NCBI RefSeq assembly: GCF_051622035.1
Contig: NC_135360.1
Coordinates: forward strand, 10,034,001 to 10,098,000
Direction: 5' to 3'
From: Arctopsyche grandis
Lineage: Eukaryota > Arthropoda > Insecta > Trichoptera > Hydropsychidae
Length of the DNA: 64,000 nt
A program made the position numbers and the translations under genes. A model generated the notes under the pieces. The model worked only from the letters and a program-made list of their open reading frames with translations. It was not told where the DNA came from and ran no database searches. Position 1 is the stretch's first letter. Each line of letters opens with the position of its first letter. Positions 1 to 13,200 of the stretch are shown here, in pieces.

Positions 1-1981
1 AATATTCTGCCAATCAGAAATATTATATTATTGTGCTCTCCATCATAAATTTTAATTATGAAGCTTCATATATTTATGTACATAGTTTGCCAATTTAAAC
101 CTTGATCAGTCAAATCAAGATGAGATATATCCAATATAGTTGTATAGTAAATATGTACTCAGTTGCTTTCATTTCCGTCGCTAGTGCCAACACAACTGAA
201 AATACTTATTTACACTGTCTTGAAGCTATAGTCGGAACGACATATTTTTTACTTCCTCTATTTTATATTACAGTAAATATGATGCAATAATACTATACTA
301 TAAAACATATTTTAGCAAAAACATATATATTTTTTCAACGCGTTGCTCATTAATGTGGCCGCTTTACAATTTGATTTTATTGAAATTTGATTCTTTAAGC
401 CAGTTCTATGTACACATGCAGATTACGCATAAAATAATAGCCTAAGTTCAGATTTGCGGATTTGCCATGTCATTTGCCAGTAGATGCGCAAATGACATGG
501 CAAATCTCGAGCTATCCAGGCAAGTCAGGACTCTTGACACTTTGATTTAAAATTTATCATATATTTTATTTTTTTGAAAAATACCGATATTCATATTTTA
601 TACAAGCAGGTAAATACAAAGCATATAAAAATATCAAGTAAACACTGACTAGCATTTGAAAAATTCAAATCCATCGGCATGGAAACAAAAAATAAATTAT
701 TTGTATAACCGATCAAAAAAAAAAATTTTAAGTAAGAAACAGTAAATGTAGAAAGTGTCAGGTATAGATTTTATAGGCAGGTAAAGTTTTTATGGTCGAG
801 ATCGGTGGACAAGTTCCTTTTGTCACTATTGTTAATTATGTTCCAAATATAATATTCCTTTTGTCAAAAATGGTTCACTATTGTCAACCTTGTTTATTTT
901 GCTCTCTTGTTTTGTAGGGCAATAGTTATTGGCAATAGTGGACCATTTTTTGTGGGCAAAAGCAACTTGTGAGGTGATCTCTGGTTATGAATAAGGACCG
1001 GTGGATAAGATGCTCAGTCATTAGAGCAATTTGCTTTTGAGGCGTTATATGGCTATTGTTAACTTAGTAGATTTTTTTTATTGCTCTCGCATTAAAAACT
1101 GTTGGAACGTGTATTGCAATTTGCCATTGCCCTAATGACCATGAGACTTATGAGCTATCCAGAGATAATTTTTGAAACATATTCGCGATTATTTAAGTGG
1201 TTGGTTGAGTTCTTGAAACCTATCTTTCATATGCACTTCTTTAAAAAAATAAGGAATCGCATTACACACATACGCATGCTAATTCGCGACAATGAAATTC
1301 TTTTCATGTGCAGTTATGCATATTGTAATTTTAGCTACAATGTTAAATAACTGAATAGTTTAACGATAACCGCGACATTGGTGATACTGCGGAGTCTTGT
1401 CTGATCGATTTTTTTCGCGCAAGGTTAATTTTATTCACTACGCTATATCTATATTTATGCAAATCGTCGTGGACGTAATAACCCTGTATTGGCTCTTTTG
1501 TATCTATGGTATTTTCTCCGTTTTGCTACGTACATAATATGTACTAATATTTGTAAGTAAAAAGTACATATAAATGGAAATGTTCGACACGGCGTTTCTT
1601 GGGTGCGCTTGATCCTAATGTTTGTAATAAAACACATTTGTTTGTTCCCTGTCTGTATCTCTCAGTTTATCTGGGCCTCAAAGCGAGGAAATGGCGAAAG
1701 TGTAAAATAAAGATTAGCGTATTTCATTTTATAATTTGTTAGCTTTTGCAATATTGGAAATGTTACTGAATTCGAAATATTTATATACATATATTGCCCC
1801 CAAATCTGGTGCACCCGGGGCATCAATACTTCCCCCCCCCCCCCGTTTTACGCCATTGATAGTGTGCTAGTATAGTTCAAGCTTTATTAGTATAGATCAA
1901 TTTTTATATATATATAAATTACAAGACATATGTCAAAACGACATTTAATGTCAAATTAACTAATTCTAAAATAGTTCGCAC
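1..1981. other. Intergenic AT-rich stretch, no gene seen
   Basis: No open frame here has codon structure or homology that I recognise. It holds a short perfect hairpin (459-506). A repeat segment around 840-960 containing ttcactattgtcaacc recurs in diverged form near 4140-4220 and 59115-59200. A fragment near 1795-1856 has a cccggggc motif followed by a C-run and tacgccattg, and looks like the right end of a CAGTGGCGTA-type hAT MITE such as the one at 11556-12225. Confidence 0.5.
459..506. repeat. Perfect 19-bp inverted repeat (hairpin)
   Basis: Arms 459-477 and 488-506 are exact reverse complements (gatttgccatgtcatttgc in the left arm) separated by 10 nt. The pairing does not extend beyond the arms, so the stem is short for a pre-miRNA. 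It may be the core of a decayed palindromic transposon. Confidence 0.85.
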
Positions 1982-2525
1982 GACAAATTAGATATTTATC
2001 ACGACATAATATGCAAATGACCATATATATAAAATAGCTCGCACGACCCACTCGGGGTCCGCTCGATAAATCAAACGTCAAATGGTTTGACAGTAACAAA
2101 AATCAAATTTGACGTTTCAGTGAAATCATAACCGGTTAAATTTTCACGGGGTATAGTTCAGTGAAATCATATCCAATTACAATTTCATTGGCCCCTATCA
2201 GTGAAATTATATTTTTTGACAGTTGGATGATAGCGCATCGCCCTGCTCCTGTCCATTCCCACTCTCACACATCGTAATATCCATCCAAACACACCGTAGT
2301 ATCTTAGCAGTCAACACTTATTTATTTATAGTTAGGTTAAGTTAGGGTTGGTTTTATTAATTTAAGATCGGTAATAAGTCGGTATTTATTTTTGTAAAAT
2401 TTTATTTTCGTTACTGGCAACCCATTTGACGTTTGATTTACCGGGCGGACCCCGAGTCGGTCGTGCGAGCTATTTTATATATATGGTCATTTGCATATTA
2501 TGTCGTGATAAATATCTAATTTGTC
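1982..2525. mobile_element. Inverted-repeat MITE with ~116-bp terminal arms
   Basis: Arms 1982-2097 and 2410-2525 are reverse complements over about 116 nt with about five mismatches. They begin gacaaattagatatttatca and include the motif ctcggggtccgc. The 312-bp centre contains three spaced tcagtgaaatcata-like repeats. There is no coding potential. I saw no convincing target-site duplication, so the superfamily is open. The close arm identity suggests a fairly young non-autonomous DNA transposon. Confidence 0.85.
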
Positions 2526-3720
2526 TGGAAATTTGGGCTATTTTGCCGGGCCGATAAATGGTACCCATTTTTACATATATTGTCAGATTTTATATGCAAT
2601 TTTTTTATGTATAAAATGTGCTTAAGAATAGTCAGACTAGTGTTCAGTACACGTGACATGCTTTATCTGTGCTAAGTTTTGTATAAAATGTAGTTTATTA
2701 TATTAGCTTTTGATTTTTCATCTTGTTATACTTCATGGTAAAATTTTATCTGAAGCTGTAATTTCGTGGAAATTAACTGAGCAGCATTTCAAAACTTCAG
2801 GAAAAGACGAGTTTACATATGCTTAATGCAACCTTCTAGCTGGAAATTACGGCGAACATTGAATTACATAACCAAGTGGATGAAAGATGTGCGGAAGAAT
2901 TGCTCAAACGGCACCTGAGAGAATGTACAAGGAAACAGGGAAGGTCAAAAACGCTCTGACGAAATTAAGAAAATGTTTGCAGTCCGGTTGATGAAACAAA
3001 CAAATTATCTAATGTACACATGTGTACATATGTTGCATGTCTATGCTAGTAAAGTACTGCAACTATGTATGTGCATACGATGGAGTCGATTCATTGCACG
3101 TTTCTATCACGATGCATCAGAATTCCTTCAGATTGCGACTCAATCCGAAGAGGGCATTAACTCTGTTGTGTCGGCATTTGTGTTTTCTCGGCTTATCAAA
3201 ATACATACAGTACACATGTCGCTTAATTGTTTTAATGCCCAATTAAAAGTCGTAAACTGATTTGATCCGCGACGCAGTCTGTCATAAAGTGACTGATTTT
3301 CACTCACAGGAAATGCACGCACGCTTATTAAACCCGTCTCGCTCTAGCTCTGGCTTACGGCTCGTGCCAGAGAGAGATAAGAGATAAGATGTCTTATCAA
3401 AAGCTCGAGCGCGATAACAAAGCTGCTCGTTCCGTCGCTCACTTGTTGGTAAACATTTCCTGAAAGATTGTTCGTCATCTCTTTGCGGATCTTTACTCGG
3501 AAATTGCTTGCGAACAATTTTTTTAAGAATTTATTTGTATAAGCTTCGGCGCGACAGTGCTATTTACCAGGAAAGAGGGTTTGCTTATTATCGAAAGCTA
3601 GATAGTAAAAAAAAGGTTAACAATTGAAATTGACGATAGTGAACCCATTTTGCACGCTGAGCGCCGACTCTGGTCATTACCTGATATAGGGGGCCAGGAT
3701 GATTTATTTATTTATTACAT
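2526..3720. other. Intergenic, no gene seen
   Basis: AT-rich sequence with only short chance frames (the longest about 95 codons, without recognisable similarity). A slightly GC-richer patch near 3330-3500 contains no splice-flanked open frame that I could defend. Confidence 0.4.
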
Positions 3721-4114
3721 TGTATACCAGGAAGGCCTTACAGGTAAACCCCAATGCGTCTTCCTGGCCAATTACAAACAATACCTACAGCATACAATAC
3801 GAGACACTGAAAACTCGCAAATTAACGAGACATCTATGAATTGTACATACATTTTATTGTTTATTAATCATACTCGAATAGTGGTGACATAGTAGGTACG
3901 AAGTATTTTAGTCAATTTTTAATCGGGAACCGTTTCAACAATGAAATCAGAGAAAAATTGGCAAACTCTTATAGGAATCGATCGACCTGGAGTCTGACCA
4001 GCAGCACAACAGATATACAGAAAAATTATTTTCTATCGAGGTCAGTTCATGGGATCGAACCCGGTGCCTCTTGGTGTTAGGCAGAAGCTTAACGATCGCG
4101 CTATGCTGCTGGCT
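3721..4114 (-). mobile_element. tRNA-derived SINE, near full length
   Basis: Read on the minus strand it has the full family architecture. The tRNA-like head includes a box B-like gggttcgatcccatg. Next come the core (cgatcgattcc, gccaatttt, gaaacggttcc), a body ending in tagatgtctcgttaatttgc, and the terminal stem-loop ccaggaagg...ccttcctgg. The same order is present in the plus-strand copy at 62135-62570. Confidence 0.85.
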
Positions 4115-4398
4115 TAATTAAATTAAATTTAACCCACAAAAAATGGTTCACTATTTTCAACCTTTTCTCTTGCTCTGTTTCTTTGTAGGACAAATTGTTA
4201 TTTTTATTTTCACAATAGTGGTTTGAAAAGTTTTACACAAAGGTGTTCAACTAGCAATCTAAAAGATAACCTGAAAAGCATTGATTTTTCTAAAAGATAA
4301 CAAAACAAATTTACAAGTAACTAAAAATATATTAAAATGTCGTAATACTATTTATAAAAAAACGATCGAGTTTCGAGTTAGCTATTTTATATGTTGTA

Positions 4399-4992
4399 GT
4401 CTAAGTGTACATCTCGTTCGTTCATGCACATACTAATTTGTTTATTCACGAACCAATCTAGTCAGTTTTAGTGTACACAAAAGAACAAATTGACAAACGA
4501 ACTGGTTTGTTCATGCAAAAATTATTAGGCATAATAAGTATTCTCAATCGTCCAATCCTCTATGTATGTGTATGCTTATCGTGGGTTGCAATATTTTTAA
4601 TATTAGCGGAAACAGGAACTATTGCGACGTTGTAATGGGATTTCCCATTTCAAATGCATGACTTTTTGACAGTTCAAAAGTTTTGACTAAAAAAAAAAGT
4701 TAAGAGTTTCATTTGGTAAAAGTTTCGTTTGCACCATTCTCTGTCTCGTGTATGTATCTGGGTTAAAATGTTTCAAAGATCAGTGTATATGGTAATTATA
4801 GCAACGTTGTAATGCGGTTTCTTCAGGATTTCCCATTTTAAAAACTCTTGACAATTTTTGACATTTAAAAGTTTCATACGACATCTCGTGGGAATCTATT
4901 TGAAGACGGCTGTTGAATTTTAACACTTAAACTAAAACTATAGTTTATATATATGAACAAACTAGTACAAACCAGAGTGAATACTGTGATTG
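4399..4992. mobile_element. TIR element, family of 63043-63512 (diverged copy)
   Basis: The ends are inverted repeats: gtctaagtgtacatctcgtt on the left, against a right end near 4945-4992 carrying gaacaaactagt. Interior blocks match the copy at 63043-63512 in order, for example gggttgcaatatttttaata and the gttcatgcaaaaattattaggcat region. TA dinucleotides at both borders fit a Tc1/mariner-type insertion. It is non-coding. Confidence 0.65.
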
Positions 4993-5049
4993 TAACATGT
5001 ACATATATAATGTGGGAACATGAGATAGAGATGGAATTTGTGCATAGAC

Positions 5050-6151
5050 CAGCGGTTTCCAAACTGGGAGGCGCGCCTCCCTGGGGAGGCGCGGACTATT
5101 GCCAGGGTAGGCGCCAAAACTTTTTAATAAAAAAATAATTTTCATACCATAATATCAACAAATAAATAAAACTTCATATCGTAGCTTAACAGTAAAAATT
5201 CAATGCATGAATGTTTATTTTTCTTTCATTTTTATATACACATTTAATTAGCAACCTTTCTCGAAGAAAACCAACATGAAGAAGCACATTTGTGGTCGAA
5301 CGATAATTTTATTGTTAAATTTGCCAATTTGGTTAAAATTTTTGGAAAATTGAGCGGTTTAAATAAATCAATGCGGGGATCACAAATACATCTACTTTTT
5401 CAAAAAGACAAAGTAAAAGCTTTCATTAAAAAGTTATGGAAATCAAATTTACAAAATAATGAGTTGGATATGTTTTCACTTTCCAAAGATTTCTGGGCCA
5501 CAGCCAATATCGAAGCAAGTAAAAATGTTTTTATTGACCACTTAGATGTTTTAGTGCCGCATTTTTCCAATTATTTCAAAGACATCCATTCCATTTAACT
5601 ATGTACAATGAAGAAGACGAATTCGAGCTGACAACCATCGAAAAAGAAAAAGCGATAGCTCACTACAACGAAAGTTTCAAAATGAAACCATAATTAAATT
5701 TTGGATGAATCTTAGTGGAGAGTATGAATCTTTTTATTGCAAAGCAATGCAAATGCTTCTATCGTTTGTAACGTTGAAACGGGCTTTTCGGCACTAGCTG
5801 CAATGAAAACCAAATATCGAGCCAGGTTAATAGTCGAAAAGGAATTACGAGTGGCACTCTCCATATTGCCCCCAAGATTTGATAAACTTTGTGCCAATAA
5901 ACAAAAACACCCTTCGCATTAAATTTTGATGTGGTAGATGTAGTTTCATTAGTAATTTAATATAAAAATAAATATACGTGTTCGTATAAATGTATGTTAT
6001 AGCAAAACCTTTTTATTATTCTGTTCATTATTTTTAAATAAAATTTTATTATTTAAAACGTGTTTATATTATTATATCTATTAAAAAATAAAATGAAGGG
6101 AGGCGCGGAAAAAAAAGGGAGGCGTAGTCGCATAAAGTTTGGAAACCGCTG
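5050..6151 (+). mobile_element. hAT transposon relic (ZBED5/FAM200-type transposase)
   Basis: The terminal inverted repeats cagcggtttccaaact and agtttggaaaccgctg bound the element. It is flanked by a perfect 8-bp target duplication, gcatagac, at 5042-5049 and 6152-6159, which is diagnostic of hAT elements. Sub-terminal gggaggcgcg repeats are present at both ends. The interior encodes broken pieces of a hAT transposase, described separately. The element is about 1.1 kb, so it is internally deleted and non-autonomous. Confidence 0.95.
5290..5922 (+). pseudogene. hAT transposase remnant (C-terminal half, frameshifted)
   Basis: The open frame 5290-5598 carries a FAM200/ZBED5-type segment (FIVKFANLVKIFGKLSGLNK). 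The downstream frames contain the hallmark hAT C-terminal dimerisation region: ETGFSALAAMKTKYRAR, then VEKELRVALSILPPRFDKL and a stop after HPSH at about 5922. At least one in-frame stop (near 5690) and a frame change separate the two parts, so it cannot encode an active transposase. The N-terminal BED finger and most of the catalytic core are missing. Confidence 0.88.
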
Positions 6152-6159
6152 GCATAGAC

Positions 6160-7089
6160 AATAGACACCTCGGATTAGGCTAACGGGACCCGTAAGTGCC
6201 CAGACTATGGACACGCAGGAGTTCTGACAGACCTGTTTGAGCTCGTGCCTAACAATGGGTACCCGTATGTGTCCAGACAATGGACACGCTAACTGATCGC
6301 GGAGGCTGTGCTGTGCAACTTGTCCTTTAATAGGAGGTACACACGGTAGATCAAATATTCCGAAGTGAGTGGCGAATCGTTGAATAAATGCTGTGAAGTG
6401 ACTTTGGCCTGTCATTTAGATCCTGAACCCACCCGTACGCAACACATACATACATATGTATGTACTGGTTTTCATCATTTTGGAATACATTTGCAAAATT
6501 ATACATACATAAGTTTCCGAGTACTTCGACTGGGTTTTTCGCGAATGTTTTTAAATCTCCTGAATTTCCAATGACGTCAATGACGTTCGTCTGGTGCTCC
6601 TCATTATGGTACGTGCACCGTCTGAATATCAATGCCTCGGTAACTTTGTGGATAAATTACACCCAAGCGTAGACGCACACGTGAAGGCCCAAACACAACG
6701 GGGTTTTTCAAGATCTTATTTCGTTTTACACGATTTGAATTTAACACCCATCGTCAACACCATCAAAATTCATTGCTCGCTTCCTCAGATACATAGATTT
6801 CCCCCATTGACGAATCGAAAGTTCGTTCACGTGCGTAATTGTATTCGATTGCATAATAATTATGGCATTTTCAGTTCTTCCTATCGGAGTTTGTTGGTTT
6901 TTTTCTGCCTCGATTGATACTCTAGTTCCGTAAAAAAAATTACGGATTTTTTTCATCCACGTATTCGTTGTATCGATCTACAATTACATATTGGAAATTG
7001 CTGATAAATGTTTTCAAGAGCCTTTTTTCTTTTCCATTACCTTCAAAAAGCCAATAAAAAATAAAGTACACATACATATGTATATCGAC
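6160..7089. other. Intergenic, no gene seen
   Basis: A moderately GC-richer patch at 6160-6370 holds two near-identical segments: gtgcccagactatggacacg around 6197-6216 and gtgtccagacaatggacacg around 6269-6288. Neither strand shows a defensible exon. Confidence 0.4.
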
Positions 7090-7412
7090 TTAGATATTTG
7101 TGACTCCAAGTCGATCGTTTCCTATCAGAGTTTGCCAATTTATCTGATTTCATTGTTGAAACGGTTCCTCCATCAAATTGGCAAAAACCATCCAACACGC
7201 TATGTCATAAATATCTGAATTTGATTTATGTATAGGTACAATTATCTAAAAAATTATGTACAAGTCTAAATCCATCTCTCTACGGATTAATTAATTGATA
7301 ATTTGTTCTTCAGCCCCTCGAAATACAGCAGTTTATATAAAAAAAAATGCTGTAATGTAATTAATTGTCTAGGAAGGCGCATTAGGGTTTACCTGGTAGG
7401 CCTTCCTGGTAT
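7090..7412 (+). mobile_element. SINE copy, 5'-truncated
   Basis: It begins in the SINE core (tgactccaagtcgatcgttt), continues through gtttgccaatttatctgatt and gaaacggttcctc, and ends in the 3' stem-loop region (aggaaggcgcattagggttt ... ccttcctggt). The tRNA head is absent. Confidence 0.85.
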
Positions 7413-7769
7413 GTATATCTATGTAAAAAGAATATAAAATATGTTATGCTTTAATTATTTTATTCCAAAATGAAAATCTTAATAAACAATAGTAGTAGTA
7501 GTAGTTTATCTCAACCTATAAAGAACCTGTGTATAGAAACACACCGCTAACTTCAATAAATGCCATGTAAACCGACTTATAGTATTGTATTACACACATT
7601 GTTAAAATGTTGATGAGTCAAAAAAACCTGAACAGACTGTAATTCATATTATGTTATACTTCAGCTAAAACGCCCACTGTGCATTTCTTCGTTCATGTGT
7701 ACTTGATAATATTTAAATCCGGTCAAAATGATAGTGACAGGTTAATTTCGAATGAGTCAAATATTTCAT

Positions 7770-8000
7770 AAATTTTTAGGGTTCGGTGATTATTGGTCAC
7801 AAAGCGCTCGCCCAAAAGTCACTAAAATCTCTATAACGGAACATCTGGCAGCCGAAAAGTCCAGCATACTAACGATAACTATCATACTAACGAGAACTCA
7901 AGTGCCAAATATTCCATATTCGCGATTTTCATGGCAAAAATTGTCTTTTGGGCGATCGTAATGTGACTAATAATCCAATTACCAATTTTTAAGAACTCCA
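7770..8000 (+). repeat. Dispersed repeat shared with 40250-40450
   Basis: The block actatcatactaacgagaac, followed by ccaaatattcc and tattcgcgatt, recurs in the same orientation at about 40349-40400. Similar flanking sequence (aacatctggcagccgaaaa against gacatctggcacccgaaaa) extends the match. It is non-coding and of unknown class. It explains the incidental open frame on the minus strand here. Confidence 0.7.
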
Positions 8001-8219
8001 TACTTTTCCGCACATTTGTGGCATAGTCTTGAACGGTTCTGGCAATTGAAGCTAATAGATCTTCAACCTTGACGTTTCCGTACATTGCACACTTCTGCAT
8101 TACACTCGTTAGCTGGCATTGCTTCAGCTAAAGTTACCCGTCGACTGAAAGTCGGCCGGTGTAACTTAATCGAGCGAGATTATTGTCAATTTCAAACGTG
8201 TCTCTTTTGATGGTTTCAG

Positions 8220-11200
8220 ATGATAAAGGTAGCAGTTCCACTTTGGACATGGTGTCGCTAAACTCCGCGACGACCAGCGCGACTGTCAACGGCGACTTGG
8301 AAAACAATAAAGTACCCGACGATGACATCCAAAGACCGGTAAGCAACACCACAAACGTGCCCAATTCACAAATACGGCAATAAACGTCGGAGATGCGACG
8401 CGTCCAGCATCTGAAATCATTCCAAACGAACAATAATTGCCCGCACTACTTCCTATCAACCTTCAGTGCGAGGTTCACGGCTCCGTCGGCTAGGCCAAAG
8501 CTGTAAAGATCAAACGATTCGAAGACTTTTCGACGGAAATTCTTTGTCTTTCAGCTGCACATGCAGCATGTGTATACATTGCTGTTTTGTCCGTCGATGT
8601 TTGCACAGGGCTGTGTTCATATTTGGGCTTTGCATTTGTATACGACTCGGAGGCCGACTTTACATAGTAAAGAGTCTTTGTAAATATTCTCTCAGATATA
8701 TAATATATGGATCTAGCCTTGAAAATCAGGTCACTCGCCTTAAATTAACGTAATTCTGCAAAAAGATCCAACTCATATGGAATAATGTTTGTACTTGGTG
8801 CAATATTTATTTATTTATACCAGGAAAACCAAACAGGTAACCCCAATACGCCTCCCTGGCCAGAAACATTGTACATTTGATACGAGTATTATTATACAAA
8901 GTAAATACATATCAATTACATCCATAGAGACATCTATGGTCTAATATGTAAATTTGCCGCATTTTTTAAACAATTCAGTGAAATTCAGTAAATACAATTC
9001 AGCGAAATCCGAGAATGCTGAAAACTCTAGATTTGTGAGAAAATGGATAAGGTTGCCAATTTGTTGGAACCGTCTCAATGAAAAATCAGATAGATTGACA
9101 AACTCTGATAGGAAACGATCATGAAAGCAAATATTGAATTGTATATTGTGGGCAAAATTGCATGAGATTGCGATTGTCCAATTCAATGTTATACATATGG
9201 GTTGGCTCATTTTTGCAATAATCTAATTAGAGGAAGTTAAATTATTAACATTTTTTTGCATTCATTTGAAATCGGTTTCTTTTGTTTGGAAATAAGTTAT
9301 CTTTTGTTTATTTTATTTTTTAATGTAAAATAAAAATGTCATTCAATTGTTTTTATTTATACGATATTTTACTATGAATAGAAAAATGGCCTAGATTTTT
9401 ATGCAAATGACAATATTGAGATTAATCTTTATTGAAATCCATAAAGCAGCTTTGCCTTATGGTTATAACTAACCCATATGATTGTCATCACAGCTCCGTG
9501 AATCATTTTTGTACAATGCAAAAGGAAATTGCACACAAATTTGGTATTTGAATCTAGTGGATGCTTAATTTTATAACGTGTTTGCTAATGTTCCATCATT
9601 GTTTACATTTGTGTAAGATAATTTTTTTAATGGTTTTTACAATTATGAAAATATTCGACATCCTGGCGATGAATGCCTAGCTCTGATGTCAAATGATGTT
9701 TGTCTGCAATTCAACTCTGCGTTTATGCCTTAATTTTTTTTTGTATCATTATAGCATCATATACGTATGTACATTAACTTTGTATTTTTAAATGATGTAT
9801 AGGTTATACACATGTGTAATTACATATTATACATAAGCTTGGCAGGAAAAGTAGAGGATATTAAACACGTCTTGTATGGCCGCTGTCCAATTTATTTTAT
9901 AATAGTTTGCTCGAGTAGAATTTTTAACGAGTTGGCTTTTTCTTTCAACGGTGTAAAGTTTCTAATTTTTTCAAAATATATACGTATTTGCCGATGTATA
10001 TCGGAGCATAGATGAATCACTCCTACAATATGTACATATGTATATATTCAATAGCTTGTGGAAACTTTTTAATTTTTAAACAACGACAGTTTGTGCCCGA
10101 GTTGTGTGTGAATAAGCCGCTTTTGTCATGTAAATCGTCTTAAGCGAACGACTGTTAAAATCATCTGTAAATTTGTTTTCTCTGTATTGTTGCCAGCCAA
10201 TGTTCGAAAATTTCCCGAGAAACATCATTCGACGATTGACATTTGTTTTGTGTTTACTTTTTGCTTTGTGCCTACACGCATTACACATTTTTTCATAGTA
10301 ATCGATGAATTATGAAAATGGAGGCAGTTAAGTCATTAACTATTCATTAACAGGCGAAGAAAAATTTTCGTCAAATTGATAAAACAATCAATTCGAATAA
10401 CGCAGACGTTTATTTGTTAATATTTTAATCTCGAAACACTTGATAAACAATGAATGTTAGCTCTAGCCTAATTCAGAGATTTTTTACCGTTATCGTTCTA
10501 ATACGCAGTCTAATTTGCAGACATTACATTGCTATGTAATCTTTTAATACTCGATGTAATCAAAAGTTAACAATGTGTACATTACGATTGAATTTATTTG
10601 CAGAAAAAAGAAGAAAAATGGTGGAGCACATTGATTCAAGTGGCAGTACCATTTTTTATAGCCGGAATTGGAACGATCGGGGCTGGCCTCGTACTAGGAC
10701 ACGTTCAGGTATTAATTCTTCAAGTACTTAATTGGATTCCGATGCATTATGACTCATCGTCATTGTAATTTTAAATATTAATAATGCAAAAATTATATAT
10801 CTTATCTTTGCAACGCTCCATCATATGATTTATAATATAAAAATTCCTTACGATTGTCACATAGTCTCTATCTACATATATATTACACTACATATATATT
10901 GTTTTTTCAGGAATGGGACGTCTTCAAAAATGTGTCCGCCATTTTTGTGCTAGTACCATCTTTATCAGGCCTAAAAGGTATGTGAAAAATAATAATGGAT
11001 TGCATCATACATCTGTGATTATATGATCATCCCATTTTTCTCAAGTATTCCTCTCACCGATAAGATTTTTTCCGATTTAACTGGGTCAGACTAATCATTT
11101 TCAATTGCTTGTGACTTTCGGTGTGTCAATATTTGCCTCTGAATAATTGGTTTATTGTACTATAAAATTTTTGATTAAATCCACTATTTGCCTTATCTCA

Positions 11201-13104
11201 TCATTTTCTTATTAATTTTATTGTTATTTTTTCACATGCTAGATTGTGTTTAATTTGACTAATTATTCAATTTAAAAGTTTTCTGCAATTGTGTTATTAT
11301 GATTATTAAATTTTTATAAAATTATTTTCAGGTAATTTAGATATGTGCTTAGCTTCAAGACTGTCAACCCAGGCTAACCTCGGTAAGATGACATCGGTTA
11401 AAGAAATCACAACTATGGTCGTTGGAAATATCTCTCTTGTCCAGGTTTGTTTCTTTTTTTTTTATATATTTTCTAACAAATATTGATCATTTTTCGTCAT
11501 CAATAGCCTGACTATATTAATGCAAGTGTAAGCATGTAAAAGTTTGTGATGTATGCAGTGGCGTAACAAAGGGGGAGGGGGCGACGGAGGTATCGATACC
11601 CCGGGCGCACTAATTTTAGGGGCGCCGTGAAGGAAAAATATTTGCTACAAAATATCATTTTTTGTCATATTTTGTAGTAAATTTGGTTCACTTCGAAAAG
11701 TATAATGTGAGTGGGTGACGAATTAGTCGACGAAATTCGCCAAAAACATGTAGGTTTATTTATTTTTTAAATTTATATTTACTATGGTGCCATTACGGGT
11801 CATCCAAGGCAAATGACAAAATTTGTACATATGAACTATGTATAAATTTATAATATTACTATCATACATTTGAAATTATATTCGAATAATGATGGTGGCC
11901 AATTTGGTAAGAGGCGTTTCAACAACAAAATCGGATAAAATAGCAAACTCTGATAGGAAATGATCGACATATATCCAAGGTCTGGCCAGCAACACCCGGT
12001 CAGGGATCGAACCCGTGACTCCTCAGTAGTTAGCATTATACACTTACCACTGAGCTACGTTGCTGGCTCTTCGTAATCCGTCTGTCAAACGTGCAGTCTT
12101 TTTAGGCTTTGTATTTGAAATCAATAATGTTGCGACAAATTTGGGCCCAACCGTGAATGTGCAAGTGTCATTTATGACAAAAAAATAGTGTGCCCCGGGC
12201 GGCATTTCCCCTCGCTACGCCACTGGATGTATGCAAACATGAGCTACATATTCTTTAGGATCATTAAAAGTAAGTATCTATAGCAAAATCGGCCTGTGAT
12301 GAAAATTGATCTACATTTATATATGTACATATAAAATATAATCATGCATGAAATTTTTAGTATTACTTATATTAAAGGTTATGTGTGGTTTTTTCATAGG
12401 TCCAAGCAATTGTTGCTGCAATTATCGTAGCGGTTTTCGCTATCGCAGTTAATGCAATAATTGATCAAGAATTCAGTATAAATAATGCATTGTTGCTCAC
12501 ATCAGCAGCTGTATTTACAGCGACCACGACCTGTTTTGTCTTGGGTAAAATTAATAAATTTTAATCTTTATGATATAATACCTTTAGGATAGTATGACCG
12601 TTTAGACAACTGACACCGTGAAGTTATAAATTCGAGTGGTTTCTTTGTATAAAATATATATTGACATGTATAACTACTTTGCTTTGGCTTAGTAAAAGTT
12701 GGATGTTTTGAAACACATTACAGAGGGGGAGGGTTTGGATAGCCAAATATAGTAAGGTGAATCGGGGTTTTAAATTTGATACTCAATGAGACACACTATT
12801 TTCATCTTGATTATATTAGTGTAGTAAGATCTTTATTACGTATTTTGTAAGGATAGGATTTTAAATATTATACAATCTAACACAAACTTAGACACATAAT
12901 TTTGTGATATCATTGAGATTTCTTCATTTTGATTGAGAAAAATCAATAAAATAAATTGATTCCTTTATGTTATCTGAAATCTTTTATATATGTAGATACA
13001 TATGTAACAACAAATCTTCACATGAAAATTTCCAAAATGCTGAAGAAAACATTATTTTGATTTGATTTTTAAATGCTTTTTATTATTACTAAATTGTGTT
13101 CACA

Positions 13105-13200
<96 letters not shown>

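Noticed and set aside
7882..8100. 72-codon minus-strand open frame upstream of SLC41
   Set aside because: Lies in a dispersed non-coding repeat (also at 40250-40450, where the frame is not kept) and matches no family.
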